DNA from: Loktanella sp. UBA3435
Lineage (GTDB): Bacteria > Pseudomonadota > Alphaproteobacteria > Rhodobacterales > Rhodobacteraceae
Direction: 5' to 3'
DNA length: 22,170 bases
NCBI GenBank assembly: GCA_002378665.1
Contig: DFSO01000014.1
Location: 1-22,170, forward strand
Positions 1 to 7,247 of the stretch are shown piece by piece (the first letter of the stretch is position 1; each line of letters opens with the position of its first letter). A program made the position numbers and the translations under genes. The notes below the pieces were generated by a model. It was given only the letters and a program-made list of their open reading frames with translations, searched no databases and was not told the DNA's origin.

Positions 1-1
1 G

Positions 2-679
2 GAACACTCCCAGCATAAATTGATGATAGCAGCAGTCGGTTATGGCTTTATCGAAGGTCTGGTCGCCGTCCTTTTGTCCGCTGTCATCTTCGCGGCTTGG
101 CTGATGGTCCAGCAAGGCGACATCGAGCAAGTCCGCGCGATTCTTCACGCGCAAGTTCCCGATCCAGTCGCCAGCTTATCGCAGCAAGTAGCCTTTGGGC
201 GCTATACCGCCCTGACGGCGATCAGTGAGGTCGTGGCCCTCCTGCTGCGCGCCGCCCTCCTGCCCACTTTGGCCAGTGTCGCCGCGGGAAGAAACCACCG
301 TCCTTACGACGAATTTGGCGCAAAACTTCCGCTAATGGTGCTGTTATTGCTGATGATTACAGCGGTTTCGACAGTCATGCTGCCCCTGATGGGCACAGGC
401 GCGTCCTATCTTGGCCTGACCCAAGCGCTCGTCTCTCACCTAGATCGCGTGATCCTTTTTGTCACAGGTAAAGGCGGCGAATTCACCATGCTACACGCCT
501 TTGTCATTGCAGGCTCCGTCTGCGTCGGGGTTTGGCTGTTCTGCCTACAATGCGCAGGTGCGGCCCTTGCCCATAGCGGTGAAACGGTCCGACCCTCAAA
601 GCCCAGCAGCAAACATCCCCCCATCAGCACCGATGACATCAGCGCACTGCGACGAGCGCGTATGGGCAAAAAGCAATAG
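2..679 (+). CDS. Membrane protein, C-terminal part (5' end probably outside the window)
   Basis: I do not recognise a named family. The frame is open to the left edge: no stop precedes the first Met codon at 23, and no purine-rich ribosome site lies before it, so the true start is probably upstream and this is a partial gene. The visible part (about 225 residues) has four hydrophobic stretches. Counted from the TTG codon at 20, they lie at roughly residues 3-30, 63-88, 104-130 and 155-185. A hydrophilic, basic tail of about 35 residues ends in RRARMGKKQ. This suggests an integral inner-membrane protein with a cytoplasmic C-terminus. A short gap of 50 bases separates it from the SH3 lipoprotein gene, and the two could be co-transcribed. 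No function is assigned. Confidence 0.6.
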   Translation, partial: EHSQHKLMIAAVGYGFIEGLVAVLLSAVIFAAWLMVQQGDIEQVRAILHAQVPDPVASLSQQVAFGRYTALTAISEVVALLLRAALLPTLASVAAGRNHRPYDEFGAKLPLMVLLLLMITAVSTVMLPLMGTGASYLGLTQALVSHLDRVILFVTGKGGEFTMLHAFVIAGSVCVGVWLFCLQCAGAALAHSGETVRPSKPSSKHPPISTDDISALRRARMGKKQ

Positions 680-729
680 CAACGCGGCCCCCCTCGGTCT
701 AGGTTACAAGAAAACCAGAAAGGCTCCCG

Positions 730-1017
730 ATGCTTCGCAGTGCTCTTACCGCCCTCCTCGCCCTTACACTTGCTGCCAGTTGTGGCGGCTTGCCAACCAA
801 CCGCACCACGGTTCAAGGCACAGGACCTGATGATTTGCTGAAACTGCGCGCAGGTCCGGGACTTGGCTATAACGTCATCATGGGGCTACCTGACGGCACG
901 GTGCTGAACAAACGCGATTGCGTGACCGAAGTCGGCCAATTGTGGTGCGAGGTTTCACTTGCGAATTCCCCAAGGGTCACGGGCTACGTCTCGGCGGATT
1001 ACCTGTCAGATCGCTAG
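730..1017 (+). CDS. Small SH3-domain lipoprotein
   Basis: The 95-residue product has a short basic start (MLR), a hydrophobic stretch and a possible lipobox (LAASC) with Cys around residue 18, so it is probably a periplasmic lipoprotein. The rest matches a bacterial SH3 (SH3b/SH3_3) fold: LKLRAGPGLGYNVI, then a glycine-containing LPDGT turn, a CxxxxxxLWCEV core and a closing GYVSADYL. Such domains usually bind peptidoglycan or proteins in the envelope; the partner here is unknown. Two Cys residues in the domain could form a disulfide. AAAGG sits about six bases before the ATG and supports this start. The stop codon overlaps the stop of the convergent XdhC-family gene within one CTAG. The lipobox is not ideal (Ser at -1, Ala at -3), so secretion by a plain signal peptide is the alternative. 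Confidence 0.8.
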   Translation: MLRSALTALLALTLAASCGGLPTNRTTVQGTGPDDLLKLRAGPGLGYNVIMGLPDGTVLNKRDCVTEVGQLWCEVSLANSPRVTGYVSADYLSDR

Positions 1018-1961
1018 GACGTCCGCAAAACCCGCGTCACTTCGGCCATGATACTCACCGCAATCTCTGCGGGGTGCCGCCCGCCCAACTTGATCCCGAC
1101 AGGTCCGTGAATGCGGGCGATATCCTGCGCGCTGAACCCTGCCTGCAACAACCGCGCCACCCGCGCCTCGTGGGTCCGCGTCGAGCCGAGTGCGCCAATA
1201 TAAAACGCATCCGACCGCAGCGCCGCGATCAAGGCAGGGTCGTCCAACTTAGTGTCATGACTTAACGTCACAACGCATGTCCTTGAATCGATGGTAATTT
1301 TTGCTATCGCCTCATCAGGCCAATCCTGCTCTATGCGCGTTTGCGGGAACCGCGCTTGCGCGGCAAAGCCCTCCCGTGGGTCCACTACAATCGGCTGATA
1401 TCCACATTCGCGCGCCATCATCACCAAAGGCTGCGCGATATGCACGGCCCCCACGATCACCATCCGCAGGCTCGGGTTCGCAATTGCAACAAACGTCTGC
1501 CCGTCAGGCTCTACGCCAGAGCGATCCAGCCTGAACCGTTCAGGGTAATCCTGCACACTGGCAAGGCTGCGCCCAGCGCCCGCCAGATCAGCCACATAGG
1601 CGATAGGGTCCCGCGCGGCCTTCGCCGTTATAAGCGCCCGCAAGGTCTCCACTGGGATCACCTCAATCAGCACGCGGATACGGCCACCGCAAGCAAGCCC
1701 CACGGCAAAAGCATCGTCGTCGCTGACGCCGTAGTCCAGTAGCCGCGCCTGCCCGTCGGCGATGACCTCCACGGCCTCCGTCACAACGGCGCCCTCGACA
1801 CAGCCACCAGACACAGAGCCCTCCATCGCCCCATCAGTATCCACAACCATCTGGCTGCCCACGGGACGCGGCGCAGAGCCCCATGTCTCAACCACAGTGG
1901 CCACGGCAATCTTGCGACCTGCCTCATGCCAGCCCAGCGCTATGTCGAGAACATCCCTCAC
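1014..1961 (-). CDS. XdhC/CoxI family protein
   Basis: XdhC-family proteins bind molybdenum cofactor and help sulfurate and insert it into xanthine dehydrogenase-type enzymes. The N-terminal XdhC/CoxI domain shows ATVVETWGSAPRPVG and SGGCVEG, and a CGG motif follows in GLACGGRIRVLIE. The C-terminal half is the Rossmann-like XdhC_C domain, with MVIVGAVHIAQPLV in place of the usual GAGHVA, and with SHDTKLDD and FYIGALGS further on. I chose the GTG at 1961 (315 residues) because it overlaps the stop of the upstream DUF1203 gene as GTGA, and the product then begins MRDVLDIA as family members do. A longer TTG start at 1988 is possible. No xanthine or CO dehydrogenase subunit lies in the window, so the client enzyme must be encoded elsewhere. 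Confidence 0.87.
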   Translation of the reverse strand: MRDVLDIALGWHEAGRKIAVATVVETWGSAPRPVGSQMVVDTDGAMEGSVSGGCVEGAVVTEAVEVIADGQARLLDYGVSDDDAFAVGLACGGRIRVLIEVIPVETLRALITAKAARDPIAYVADLAGAGRSLASVQDYPERFRLDRSGVEPDGQTFVAIANPSLRMVIVGAVHIAQPLVMMARECGYQPIVVDPREGFAAQARFPQTRIEQDWPDEAIAKITIDSRTCVVTLSHDTKLDDPALIAALRSDAFYIGALGSTRTHEARVARLLQAGFSAQDIARIHGPVGIKLGGRHPAEIAVSIMAEVTRVLRTS

Positions 1962-2425
1962 GCCGCAACGATCCGCGTCTGAAAACAATTGTTGCGCGCA
2001 GAGCGGACATCAACAAAGGCCACGCCCTCGCGGGCCAGCAACCCAACCGCATAATCGGCCAACTCGCCTGCCTGCGTAATCTTCCCCGTCCCGTAAATGA
2101 TGCGGTGATCGGCGTTATACGCCTTGAGCAGATATTCAGGCGAACTTGTCAAAACAGGCGGCACACCCTGCCCGTCCCACGGCTCACAGTTCTCTGCACA
2201 TAGAAAAACCGGCCCCGTCTCGGCGTATGGCTGCACACTCGGAAACGGCATCGCGGCACAAATCAGCATCTCCACCCCCTTGGGCACATCGTGCAAACAA
2301 CAGCGACAAGGGTTCCCTTGCCCGTCCGACACCACCCGCTCGGCGGGCATCCCGTAAGCATCTGGGCCGCCGCTACGCAGGCCGGCCACGGTCTTGGCAT
2401 CATAGGACAAGTAACGAATTTCCAT
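1958..2425 (-). CDS. DUF1203 family protein
   Basis: The 155-residue product resembles the DUF1203 family, whose function is unknown. It is soluble, with no signal peptide or membrane segment. Its most visible feature is a set of cysteines in NPCRCCLHDVPKG (residues about 38-50) and FLCAENCEPW (about 74-83), which could bind metal or be redox active; that is inference. The start is well supported, with GGAGA six bases before the ATG. The stop codon overlaps the GTG start of the XdhC-family gene by four bases (GTGA), so the two are very likely translated together. This hints, without proving it, at a link to molybdo-enzyme maturation. Confidence 0.75.
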   Translation of the reverse strand: MEIRYLSYDAKTVAGLRSGGPDAYGMPAERVVSDGQGNPCRCCLHDVPKGVEMLICAAMPFPSVQPYAETGPVFLCAENCEPWDGQGVPPVLTSSPEYLLKAYNADHRIIYGTGKITQAGELADYAVGLLAREGVAFVDVRSARNNCFQTRIVAA

Positions 2426-2484
2426 GCGCTGTCTCCTTTTGTGGCCAAGTTAGCTTAGCCCTGCGACAATGCCGACCCGAAACT

Positions 2485-2500
2485 TGCGCATGTTAGCGCA
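2485..2500. promoter_or_regulatory. Inverted repeat in the divergent DUF1203/gcdH intergenic region
   Basis: TGCGC, a six-base spacer (ATGTTA), then GCGCA form a perfect 5-bp dyad between two divergent genes, 63 bases before the gcdH start. The flanks also contain ACTTG on the left and CAAGT on the right at unequal spacing. The position suits an operator, but no regulator gene is adjacent and the site is short. Confidence 0.3.
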
Positions 2501-2563
2501 CACAAGTCATTGCCCCCGCCATTTCCCCCACCTATCGTGCCGACAATGACAAAGGATATCCCC

Positions 2564-3781
2564 ATGAGCACATCGCATGATACAAAAGGTTTTGGCCCTG
2601 ACTTGAACACTTTTGATTGGAAAGACCCGTTTCGTCTTGAGGATCAACTGACCGAGGACGAGCGCATGTTGCGTGATGCGGCCAATGCTTACGCGCAGGC
2701 CGAACTTCAGCCCGGTATCACCAAGGCCTACCGCGAAGAAGTCACTGCACCCGAGATTTTTAAAAGCATGGGCGACGCAGGTCTGCTTGGCTTGACCATC
2801 CCCGAGGAATACGGCGGGCTTGGCACCTCTTACGTGACCTACGGCCTAGTGGCCCGCGAGATTGAGCGTGTGGATTCGGGCTACCGCTCTATGATGTCCG
2901 TGCAGTCGTCGCTGGTGATGTACCCGATCCACGCCTACGGGTCAGAGGATCAGCGCAAGAAATACCTCCCCGGACTGGCCGCTGGCACACTGATCGGCTG
3001 CTTTGGCCTGACCGAGCCTGACGCAGGCTCTGATCCAGGCGGGATGAAGACCGTGGCCAAGAAAACCGCGAACGGCTACCGCATTTCGGGCTCCAAGATG
3101 TGGATCTCGAATGCGCCTATCGCCGACGTTTTTGTTGTCTGGGCCAAATCCGAAGAGCACGGCGGCAAAATCCGTGGCTTTATCCTTGAGAAAGGGATGA
3201 ATGGCCTGTCCGCCCCTAAGATCGGCGGCAAACTTTCCCTACGCGCCTCCATCACTGGCGAGATCGTCATGAAGGACGTGGAAGTTGGCGAAGACGCACT
3301 GCTCCCCAATGTGCAGGGCCTCAAAGGGCCATTTGGCTGTCTGAACCGCGCACGTTACGGCATCTCTTGGGGTGTGATGGGTGCGGCAGAGGCCTGCTGG
3401 CATGCAGCATTGCAATACGGGCTTGATCGCAAGCAATTCGGCAAGCCTCTCGCGCAAACACAACTGTTCCAAAAGAAACTCGCGGATATGCAGACCGAGA
3501 TTACTTTGGGCCTGCAGGGGAGTTTGCAAGTTGGTCGCCTGATGGACGCGGGCAAAGCCGCCCCTGAAATGATCTCTATGATGAAGCGTAACAACTGCGG
3601 CAAGGCTTTGGACGTGGCGCGGATGTCGCGTGATATGCACGGTGGCAACGGCATCTCCGAGGACTTCCAGATCATGCGCCACATGGTCAACCTTGAAACC
3701 GTGAACACCTACGAGGGCACGCATGACGTGCATGCCCTTATTCTTGGTCGCGCGCAGACAGGTCTTCAGGCTTTCTTCTGA
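2564..3781 (+). CDS. gcdH: Glutaryl-CoA dehydrogenase
   Basis: This FAD-dependent acyl-CoA dehydrogenase oxidises and decarboxylates glutaryl-CoA to crotonyl-CoA late in lysine and tryptophan breakdown, passing electrons to electron-transfer flavoprotein. Family signatures are clear: IPEEYGGLG, SGYRSMMSVQSSLVM with the Arg (108) that in the family holds the distal carboxylate of glutaryl-CoA, CFGLTEPDAGSDPGGM in the FAD region, RKQFGKPLAQTQLFQKKLADM, and MHGGNGISEDFQ. The catalytic base is Glu384 in NTYEGTHDVHALILGRA, the form typical of GCDH. I chose the ATG at 2564 (405 residues) because AAAGGA precedes it by seven bases. Earlier in-frame starts at 2510 (TTG) and 2546 would add a proline-rich, unlikely leader. 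The usual divergent LysR-type gcdR is not next to it. Confidence 0.95.
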   Translation: MSTSHDTKGFGPDLNTFDWKDPFRLEDQLTEDERMLRDAANAYAQAELQPGITKAYREEVTAPEIFKSMGDAGLLGLTIPEEYGGLGTSYVTYGLVAREIERVDSGYRSMMSVQSSLVMYPIHAYGSEDQRKKYLPGLAAGTLIGCFGLTEPDAGSDPGGMKTVAKKTANGYRISGSKMWISNAPIADVFVVWAKSEEHGGKIRGFILEKGMNGLSAPKIGGKLSLRASITGEIVMKDVEVGEDALLPNVQGLKGPFGCLNRARYGISWGVMGAAEACWHAALQYGLDRKQFGKPLAQTQLFQKKLADMQTEITLGLQGSLQVGRLMDAGKAAPEMISMMKRNNCGKALDVARMSRDMHGGNGISEDFQIMRHMVNLETVNTYEGTHDVHALILGRAQTGLQAFF

Positions 3782-3798
3782 CCTGCAATTTCCCTAAA

Positions 3799-3842
3799 AC
3801 TGGCTAGCCATTTACCCATTTTTGACACAAATGGCTGCCAGT
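3799..3842. repeat. Long imperfect hairpin after gcdH
   Basis: ACTGGC-T-AGCCATTT (3799-3813) pairs with AAATGGCT-GCCAGT (3829-3842), giving 14 base pairs with one bulged T and a 15-base loop. There is no T-run after it on the plus strand, so it is a poor intrinsic terminator. It could stabilise the gcdH mRNA 3' end or act as an operator. The loop contains a consensus -35 hexamer (TTGACA, 3822-3827), with a weak -10 (TTAGTG, 3845-3850) at 17-base spacing, so the hairpin may overlap the promoter of the next gene. Confidence 0.55.
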
Positions 3843-3859
3843 AATTAGTGAAAGAGTGA

Positions 3860-3879
3860 CCGGAAAGTATCCGGAGGAG
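3860..3879 (+). promoter_or_regulatory. Hairpin overlapping a strong ribosome binding site
   Basis: CCGGA, a five-base loop (AAGTA), then TCCGG form a small stem at 3860-3874. The right arm runs straight into GGAGGAGA, the Shine-Dalgarno for the ATG at 3887. A folded stem would hide the first bases of that site, so modest translational control is possible. The stem is only 5 bp and may be chance. Confidence 0.35.
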
Positions 3880-3886
3880 AGCAGTA

Positions 3887-4846
3887 ATGAATGATATGCG
3901 CTTAAAGTTTGACGCAGAACTCGCCGGTCTTGAGATCGACGATTGGTACGCACGCGTCGAAGAAATAGCCGACGAACATGGCTATTTCGAACCTTTGGGC
4001 GATGGGCATTGTGCTGCTTTCTTGGATGCAGGCACTGACCTTCTGGTCACGTTTGAAAGTACTGATTCCATCCGCAATCACAACGCAGGCGCCGAGCCGC
4101 GCGGTTTTGTCTTTACCAAGACCGAAGGTTGGTCGCATCTCGCGATTATTAGCGATGCAGAAAGCTGGTTCCGCGATCCTGCTGTCTACCGCTACTTTGA
4201 CCGTTTGATTGACGACGGGTTCTTTGAAGACTTCGACAATGTGCTGTTTTACGGCGCCCATGGTGGAGGCTACGCCGCGGCCGCCTATAGTGTCGCAGCC
4301 CCAGGATGCACAGTCTTTGCCGTGCGCCCACAAGCCACACTTGATCCGCGTATTGCTGGCTGGGATTCGCGCTATGTCGACCAACGGCGTTTGAATTTTT
4401 CAGATCGCTACGGCTATGCGCCAGATATGATCGATGCGGCAAACCACGCTTACATCGCATTTGATCCGCAGCAGCGCTTTGACGCAATCCATGCCGCGAT
4501 GTTCACCCGCGCCAATGTCACTGCCCTGCGCTGCACGGGACTTGGCAATCGCCCTGAAAAAGCACTGGACGCCATGGAGGTCTTGGATGATCTCTTGATC
4601 AGCGCGATGGGCAAATCCCTTGACGAAGTCGAATTCAGCGACGCCATGCGCGCCCGCAGAGAGTATGTGCCATACCTGCGCACGCTTTATTCCCAGATGA
4701 TCAAAACCGGTCATCCGATATTGGCGGCGAATGTATGCGCGTTTGTGTTGCGCCAAGGCGATGACAATTTCTTCTCTAAAAAGCTAAAAGAACTGAAGGA
4801 TGAAGGGCACAAGCCGAGCCGCCCCTTGAAGGTTTCAGCCGCTTAA
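3887..4846 (+). CDS. Conserved Rhodobacterales protein with a hydrolase-like core, function unknown
   Basis: From memory, proteins of this family in Rhodobacterales are often labelled phosphoadenosine phosphosulfate reductase. The sequence does not support that: I see neither the SGGKD-type PP-loop nor the catalytic ECGxH Cys motif of CysH. The middle has an alpha/beta-hydrolase look: a strand (DNVLFYGAHGGG, residues about 117-128), a helix (YAAAAYSVAAPG), then a strand and VRPQATLDP. In related serine enzymes the turn reads GxSxGG; here His125 takes the Ser position, so it may not be a classical serine hydrolase. Conserved-looking blocks include GWSHLAIISD, WFRDPAVYRYFDRLIDDGFFEDFD and NFSDRYGYAPDMI. 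There is no signal peptide or membrane segment. The start follows a strong GGAGGAGA, and the gene ends at a strong terminator. Confidence 0.8.
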   Translation: MNDMRLKFDAELAGLEIDDWYARVEEIADEHGYFEPLGDGHCAAFLDAGTDLLVTFESTDSIRNHNAGAEPRGFVFTKTEGWSHLAIISDAESWFRDPAVYRYFDRLIDDGFFEDFDNVLFYGAHGGGYAAAAYSVAAPGCTVFAVRPQATLDPRIAGWDSRYVDQRRLNFSDRYGYAPDMIDAANHAYIAFDPQQRFDAIHAAMFTRANVTALRCTGLGNRPEKALDAMEVLDDLLISAMGKSLDEVEFSDAMRARREYVPYLRTLYSQMIKTGHPILAANVCAFVLRQGDDNFFSKKLKELKDEGHKPSRPLKVSAA

Positions 4847-4866
4847 ACCCTCTCTATCAGACAATA

Positions 4867-4903
4867 AAAAAGCCGCGCTGACATCACATCAGCGCGGCTT
4901 TTT
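4867..4903. terminator. Strong bidirectional intrinsic terminator
   Basis: AAAAAGCCGCGCTGA and TCAGCGCGGCTTTTT form a perfect 15-bp stem with a seven-base loop (CATCACA). The A-run on one side and T-run on the other allow it to stop transcription in both directions. It lies between two convergent genes (ending at 4846 and 4950) and serves both. Confidence 0.93.
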
Positions 4904-4949
4904 CAGTGACCACCGCAATGCGGCCCTGCTTTCACTTAGCGCATGTTGA

Positions 4950-5234
4950 TCAATTGTCGCGGCGCGCATCCATCATCGCACGACCAGCGCCAACCAAACG
5001 GCTGCCGAAATAACCAAGCGCACCGCCAAGGATCACCCAGAATGTCATGCCGCTGTCCAGCAACGCGCTGACAACACCAGCCGCCAGCATTGCGACGATG
5101 AACGCGATCAGGCGGATCTCAGACGCTTCAAGCGTAATGTGCTTTTCCATCAGTTTCGCTATTGGGCGCGCTACAGGGGCTTCCAGATATGGCGTTGCAA
5201 AGCCTGCACCGATCGCTGCCAAAAATCCTAACAT
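4950..5234 (-). CDS. Small membrane protein, 94 residues
   Basis: No named family is recognised. I chose the ATG at 5234 because GGAGA lies six bases before it and the product then starts MLGFLAAIGAGFA. Longer in-frame starts up to 5480 would run into pyrC on the other strand and give an unlikely leader. Three hydrophobic stretches are visible: residues about 1-15, IRLIAFIVAMLAAGVVSALL (about 42-61) and TFWVILGGALGYFGSRLVGAG (about 65-85). The N-terminal one may be too short to span the membrane. The tail is basic (MDARRDN). It is divergent from pyrC with 115 bases between the two starts, and ends at the shared terminator at 4867-4903. Probably a small inner-membrane protein of unknown role. 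Confidence 0.72.
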   Translation of the reverse strand: MLGFLAAIGAGFATPYLEAPVARPIAKLMEKHITLEASEIRLIAFIVAMLAAGVVSALLDSGMTFWVILGGALGYFGSRLVGAGRAMMDARRDN

Positions 5235-5349
5235 TGTCGTTCTCCAGTTCAAAATTAGCTTAATAGCTGTATCAAGGCCACCGAACGGGGTTACAAGGGT
5301 GAAGAATCCGCATCTAGTCACCTCAGCAACAAACGTGTAATCGGGCAAC

Positions 5350-6405
5350 ATGACAGATAAGAACATCACATCCCTGACGATCCGCCAGCCAGACGATTGG
5401 CATTTGCACCTGCGCGATGGTGCTATGCTCAAGGCCGTGCTGCCCGAAACCGCCCGCCACTTCGGCCGCGCGATCATCATGCCTAATCTGGTGCCGCCCG
5501 TCGTGACAGCCCAGCAGGCCGTGGCCTACCGCGACCGGATCATGGCCGCCCTGCCCGCAGGTTCCGACTTTCAACCGTTGATGACGCTGTACCTGACCGA
5601 GGGGACAGATCCCGCCGATGTGGCCGCAGCCCACGCCGCTGGCATTGCGACCGCAGTAAAGCTGTATCCCGCCGGTGCGACAACGAATTCCGCCTCAGGG
5701 GTGCGCGACTTTGAAAAGGTCCGCCCTGTGCTGGATAAAATGGCCGAAATCGGCATGCCGCTGTGTGTGCACGGCGAAGTCACCAATTCCGACATCGACA
5801 TCTTTGACCGCGAAGCTGTATTCATCGACAAGGTCCTCAAGCCGCTGCGCAAGAAGGTGTCTGATCTCAAGGTCGTCATGGAACATGTCACCACCCAAGA
5901 CGCCGTCGACTACGTGCGCGACAACCGCAAGAACCTTGCCGCAACGATCACCACGCACCACTTGATTATCAACCGCAATCACATTCTCGCTGGTGGGATC
6001 AAGCCGCATTACTACTGCCTGCCTGTGGCAAAACGCGAAATTCACCGCGTGGCTCTCGTGCAAGCGGCTGTTTCTGGCGACAAGCGGTTCTTCCTTGGTA
6101 CCGATAGCGCGCCACATACCGACCCGAACAAACTGATGGCCTGCGGCTGTGCGGGTTGCTTTACCGCGACCAACACCATGTCCTGCTTGGCCGAGGTATT
6201 CGACGCGGCAGGCGCATTGCCAAAGCTAGAAGACTTTACCTCGCTCAACGGCCCGCAGTTCTATGGTTTGGCACCAAACGACGACACCATCACCCTGACC
6301 AAGGGCGCGCCTGTCACCTATACCACCAAAATCGACACACCCGACGGCCCCGTCACCGTGTTTGATCCCGGCTTTGACCTGCATTGGTCTGTCACCGTTA
6401 ATTAA
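5350..6405 (+). CDS. pyrC: Dihydroorotase (class II)
   Basis: PyrC reversibly closes N-carbamoyl-aspartate to dihydroorotate, the third step of UMP synthesis, in the cytosol. The 351-residue length fits the E. coli-type class II enzyme. The binuclear zinc site is complete: His18 and His20 in DDWHLHLRDG, the bridging Lys104 in AVKLYPAGATTNS, His141 in CVHGE, His179 in MEHVTT, and the catalytic Asp252 in GTDSAPH. The ATG at 5350 has only a weak purine stretch (TCGGG) before it, but the N-terminus aligns with the family. pyrE starts 14 bases after its stop, so the two form a pyrCE operon with consecutive-pathway logic (only dihydroorotate dehydrogenase is missing between them). Confidence 0.97.
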   Translation: MTDKNITSLTIRQPDDWHLHLRDGAMLKAVLPETARHFGRAIIMPNLVPPVVTAQQAVAYRDRIMAALPAGSDFQPLMTLYLTEGTDPADVAAAHAAGIATAVKLYPAGATTNSASGVRDFEKVRPVLDKMAEIGMPLCVHGEVTNSDIDIFDREAVFIDKVLKPLRKKVSDLKVVMEHVTTQDAVDYVRDNRKNLAATITTHHLIINRNHILAGGIKPHYYCLPVAKREIHRVALVQAAVSGDKRFFLGTDSAPHTDPNKLMACGCAGCFTATNTMSCLAEVFDAAGALPKLEDFTSLNGPQFYGLAPNDDTITLTKGAPVTYTTKIDTPDGPVTVFDPGFDLHWSVTVN

Positions 6406-6419
6406 CTGAAAGCACATCT

Positions 6420-7097
6420 ATGATCCCCTCTTCCTATCCCACCAAAGACGAAATCGCACGCCTCGCCGCAGGCATGCTCTTGGAAATTGGGGCGATCACG
6501 TTTAACGCAGAAACGCCGTTCACCCACGCCTCAGGCAAGCAAGCACCGACATATGTGGATTGCCGTAAGCTGATCTCTTTCCCGCGTATCCGCTCGACCC
6601 TGATGGATTTCCTGACCGTCACGATCATGCGCGAAGCAGGTTTTGAGGCTTTTGATAACATCGCAGGCGGCGAGACCGCTGGCATCCCATTCGCCGCCCT
6701 CGTGGCCGAGCGTATGGCGCTGCCAATGACTTATGTGCGCAAGAAACCAAAAGGTTACGGCAAAAACGCCCGCATCGAAGGTGTGATGACCGAAGGGCAG
6801 CGCGTGTTGCTCGTCGAAGACCTGACCACCGATGGCGGCTCTAAGCTGTCCTTCGTAGACGCGATCCGCGAAACAGGGGCGACTTGCTCTGCTACAGCCG
6901 TAATCTTCTACTACGGCATCTTTGAAGGCGTCGAGAAATCGCTATCAGACCACGGCGTGCAACTCTTGCACCTGTGCACATGGTGGGACGTGCTGGAAGA
7001 GGCCAAAAAACGCAAGGCCTACGATTCTGCAACCTTGGACGAAGTCGAGGCCTATCTACGTGATCCTGCTGGCTGGTCGGCTGCACGCGCAAAATAA
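6420..7097 (+). CDS. pyrE: Orotate phosphoribosyltransferase
   Basis: PyrE joins orotate and PRPP to make OMP, the fifth step of UMP synthesis. The PRPP-binding motif VLLVEDLTTDGGS (residues 129-141) and the catalytic-loop region RKKPKGYGKNARIEG (about 107-121) are both present. NIAGGETAGIPFA and the C-terminal HLCTWWDVL agree with the Rhodobacterales form. The length of 225 residues is normal. It begins with ATG at 6420, 14 bases after pyrC, behind a weak GAAAG. It ends 186 bases before dnaB, with a hairpin (7118-7152) in between. Confidence 0.96.
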   Translation: MIPSSYPTKDEIARLAAGMLLEIGAITFNAETPFTHASGKQAPTYVDCRKLISFPRIRSTLMDFLTVTIMREAGFEAFDNIAGGETAGIPFAALVAERMALPMTYVRKKPKGYGKNARIEGVMTEGQRVLLVEDLTTDGGSKLSFVDAIRETGATCSATAVIFYYGIFEGVEKSLSDHGVQLLHLCTWWDVLEEAKKRKAYDSATLDEVEAYLRDPAGWSAARAK

Positions 7098-7117
7098 CGC
7101 AGCGGAGAAAAATATAA

Positions 7118-7152
7118 ATGATGTGGCAAGGTTAACCACCCAGCCACATCAT
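7118..7152. repeat. Hairpin between pyrE and dnaB
   Basis: ATGATGTGGC (7118-7127) and GCCACATCAT (7143-7152) form a perfect 10-bp stem. The 15-base loop contains the 8-base palindrome GGTTAACC. There is no T-run after it on the plus strand, so it is not a standard intrinsic terminator for pyrE. On the minus strand the stem would be followed by a T-rich stretch, but no minus-strand gene is present. It may mark the 3' end of the pyrCE message. Confidence 0.5.
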
Positions 7153-7198
7153 CTAGCACATTCCTAGCAATGCGGCCCCAAATCTGCTAGGCTTAGAG

Positions 7199-7207
7199 TT
7201 ATCCACA
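7199..7207 (+). promoter_or_regulatory. Consensus DnaA box
   Basis: TTATCCACA is an exact match to the consensus DnaA box TTATNCACA and identical to the high-affinity R1-type sequence. It lies 77 bases before the dnaB start and just upstream of a candidate promoter (-35 at 7219). It is the only such box I see in this intergenic region. DnaA control of dnaB transcription is an inference from its position. Confidence 0.6.
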
Positions 7208-7218
7208 AAACATACAAT

Positions 7219-7247
7219 TTGCGCGGGTCCCTCTCGTTTTGTATGAG
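7219..7247 (+). promoter_or_regulatory. Candidate sigma-70-type promoter for dnaB
   Basis: TTGCGC (7219-7224) and TATGAG (7242-7247) are separated by 17 bases, a good -35/-10 arrangement with partial matches to consensus. It would give a leader of about 30 bases before the ATG at 7284. It has not been tested; hexamers like these can occur by chance. Confidence 0.4.
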
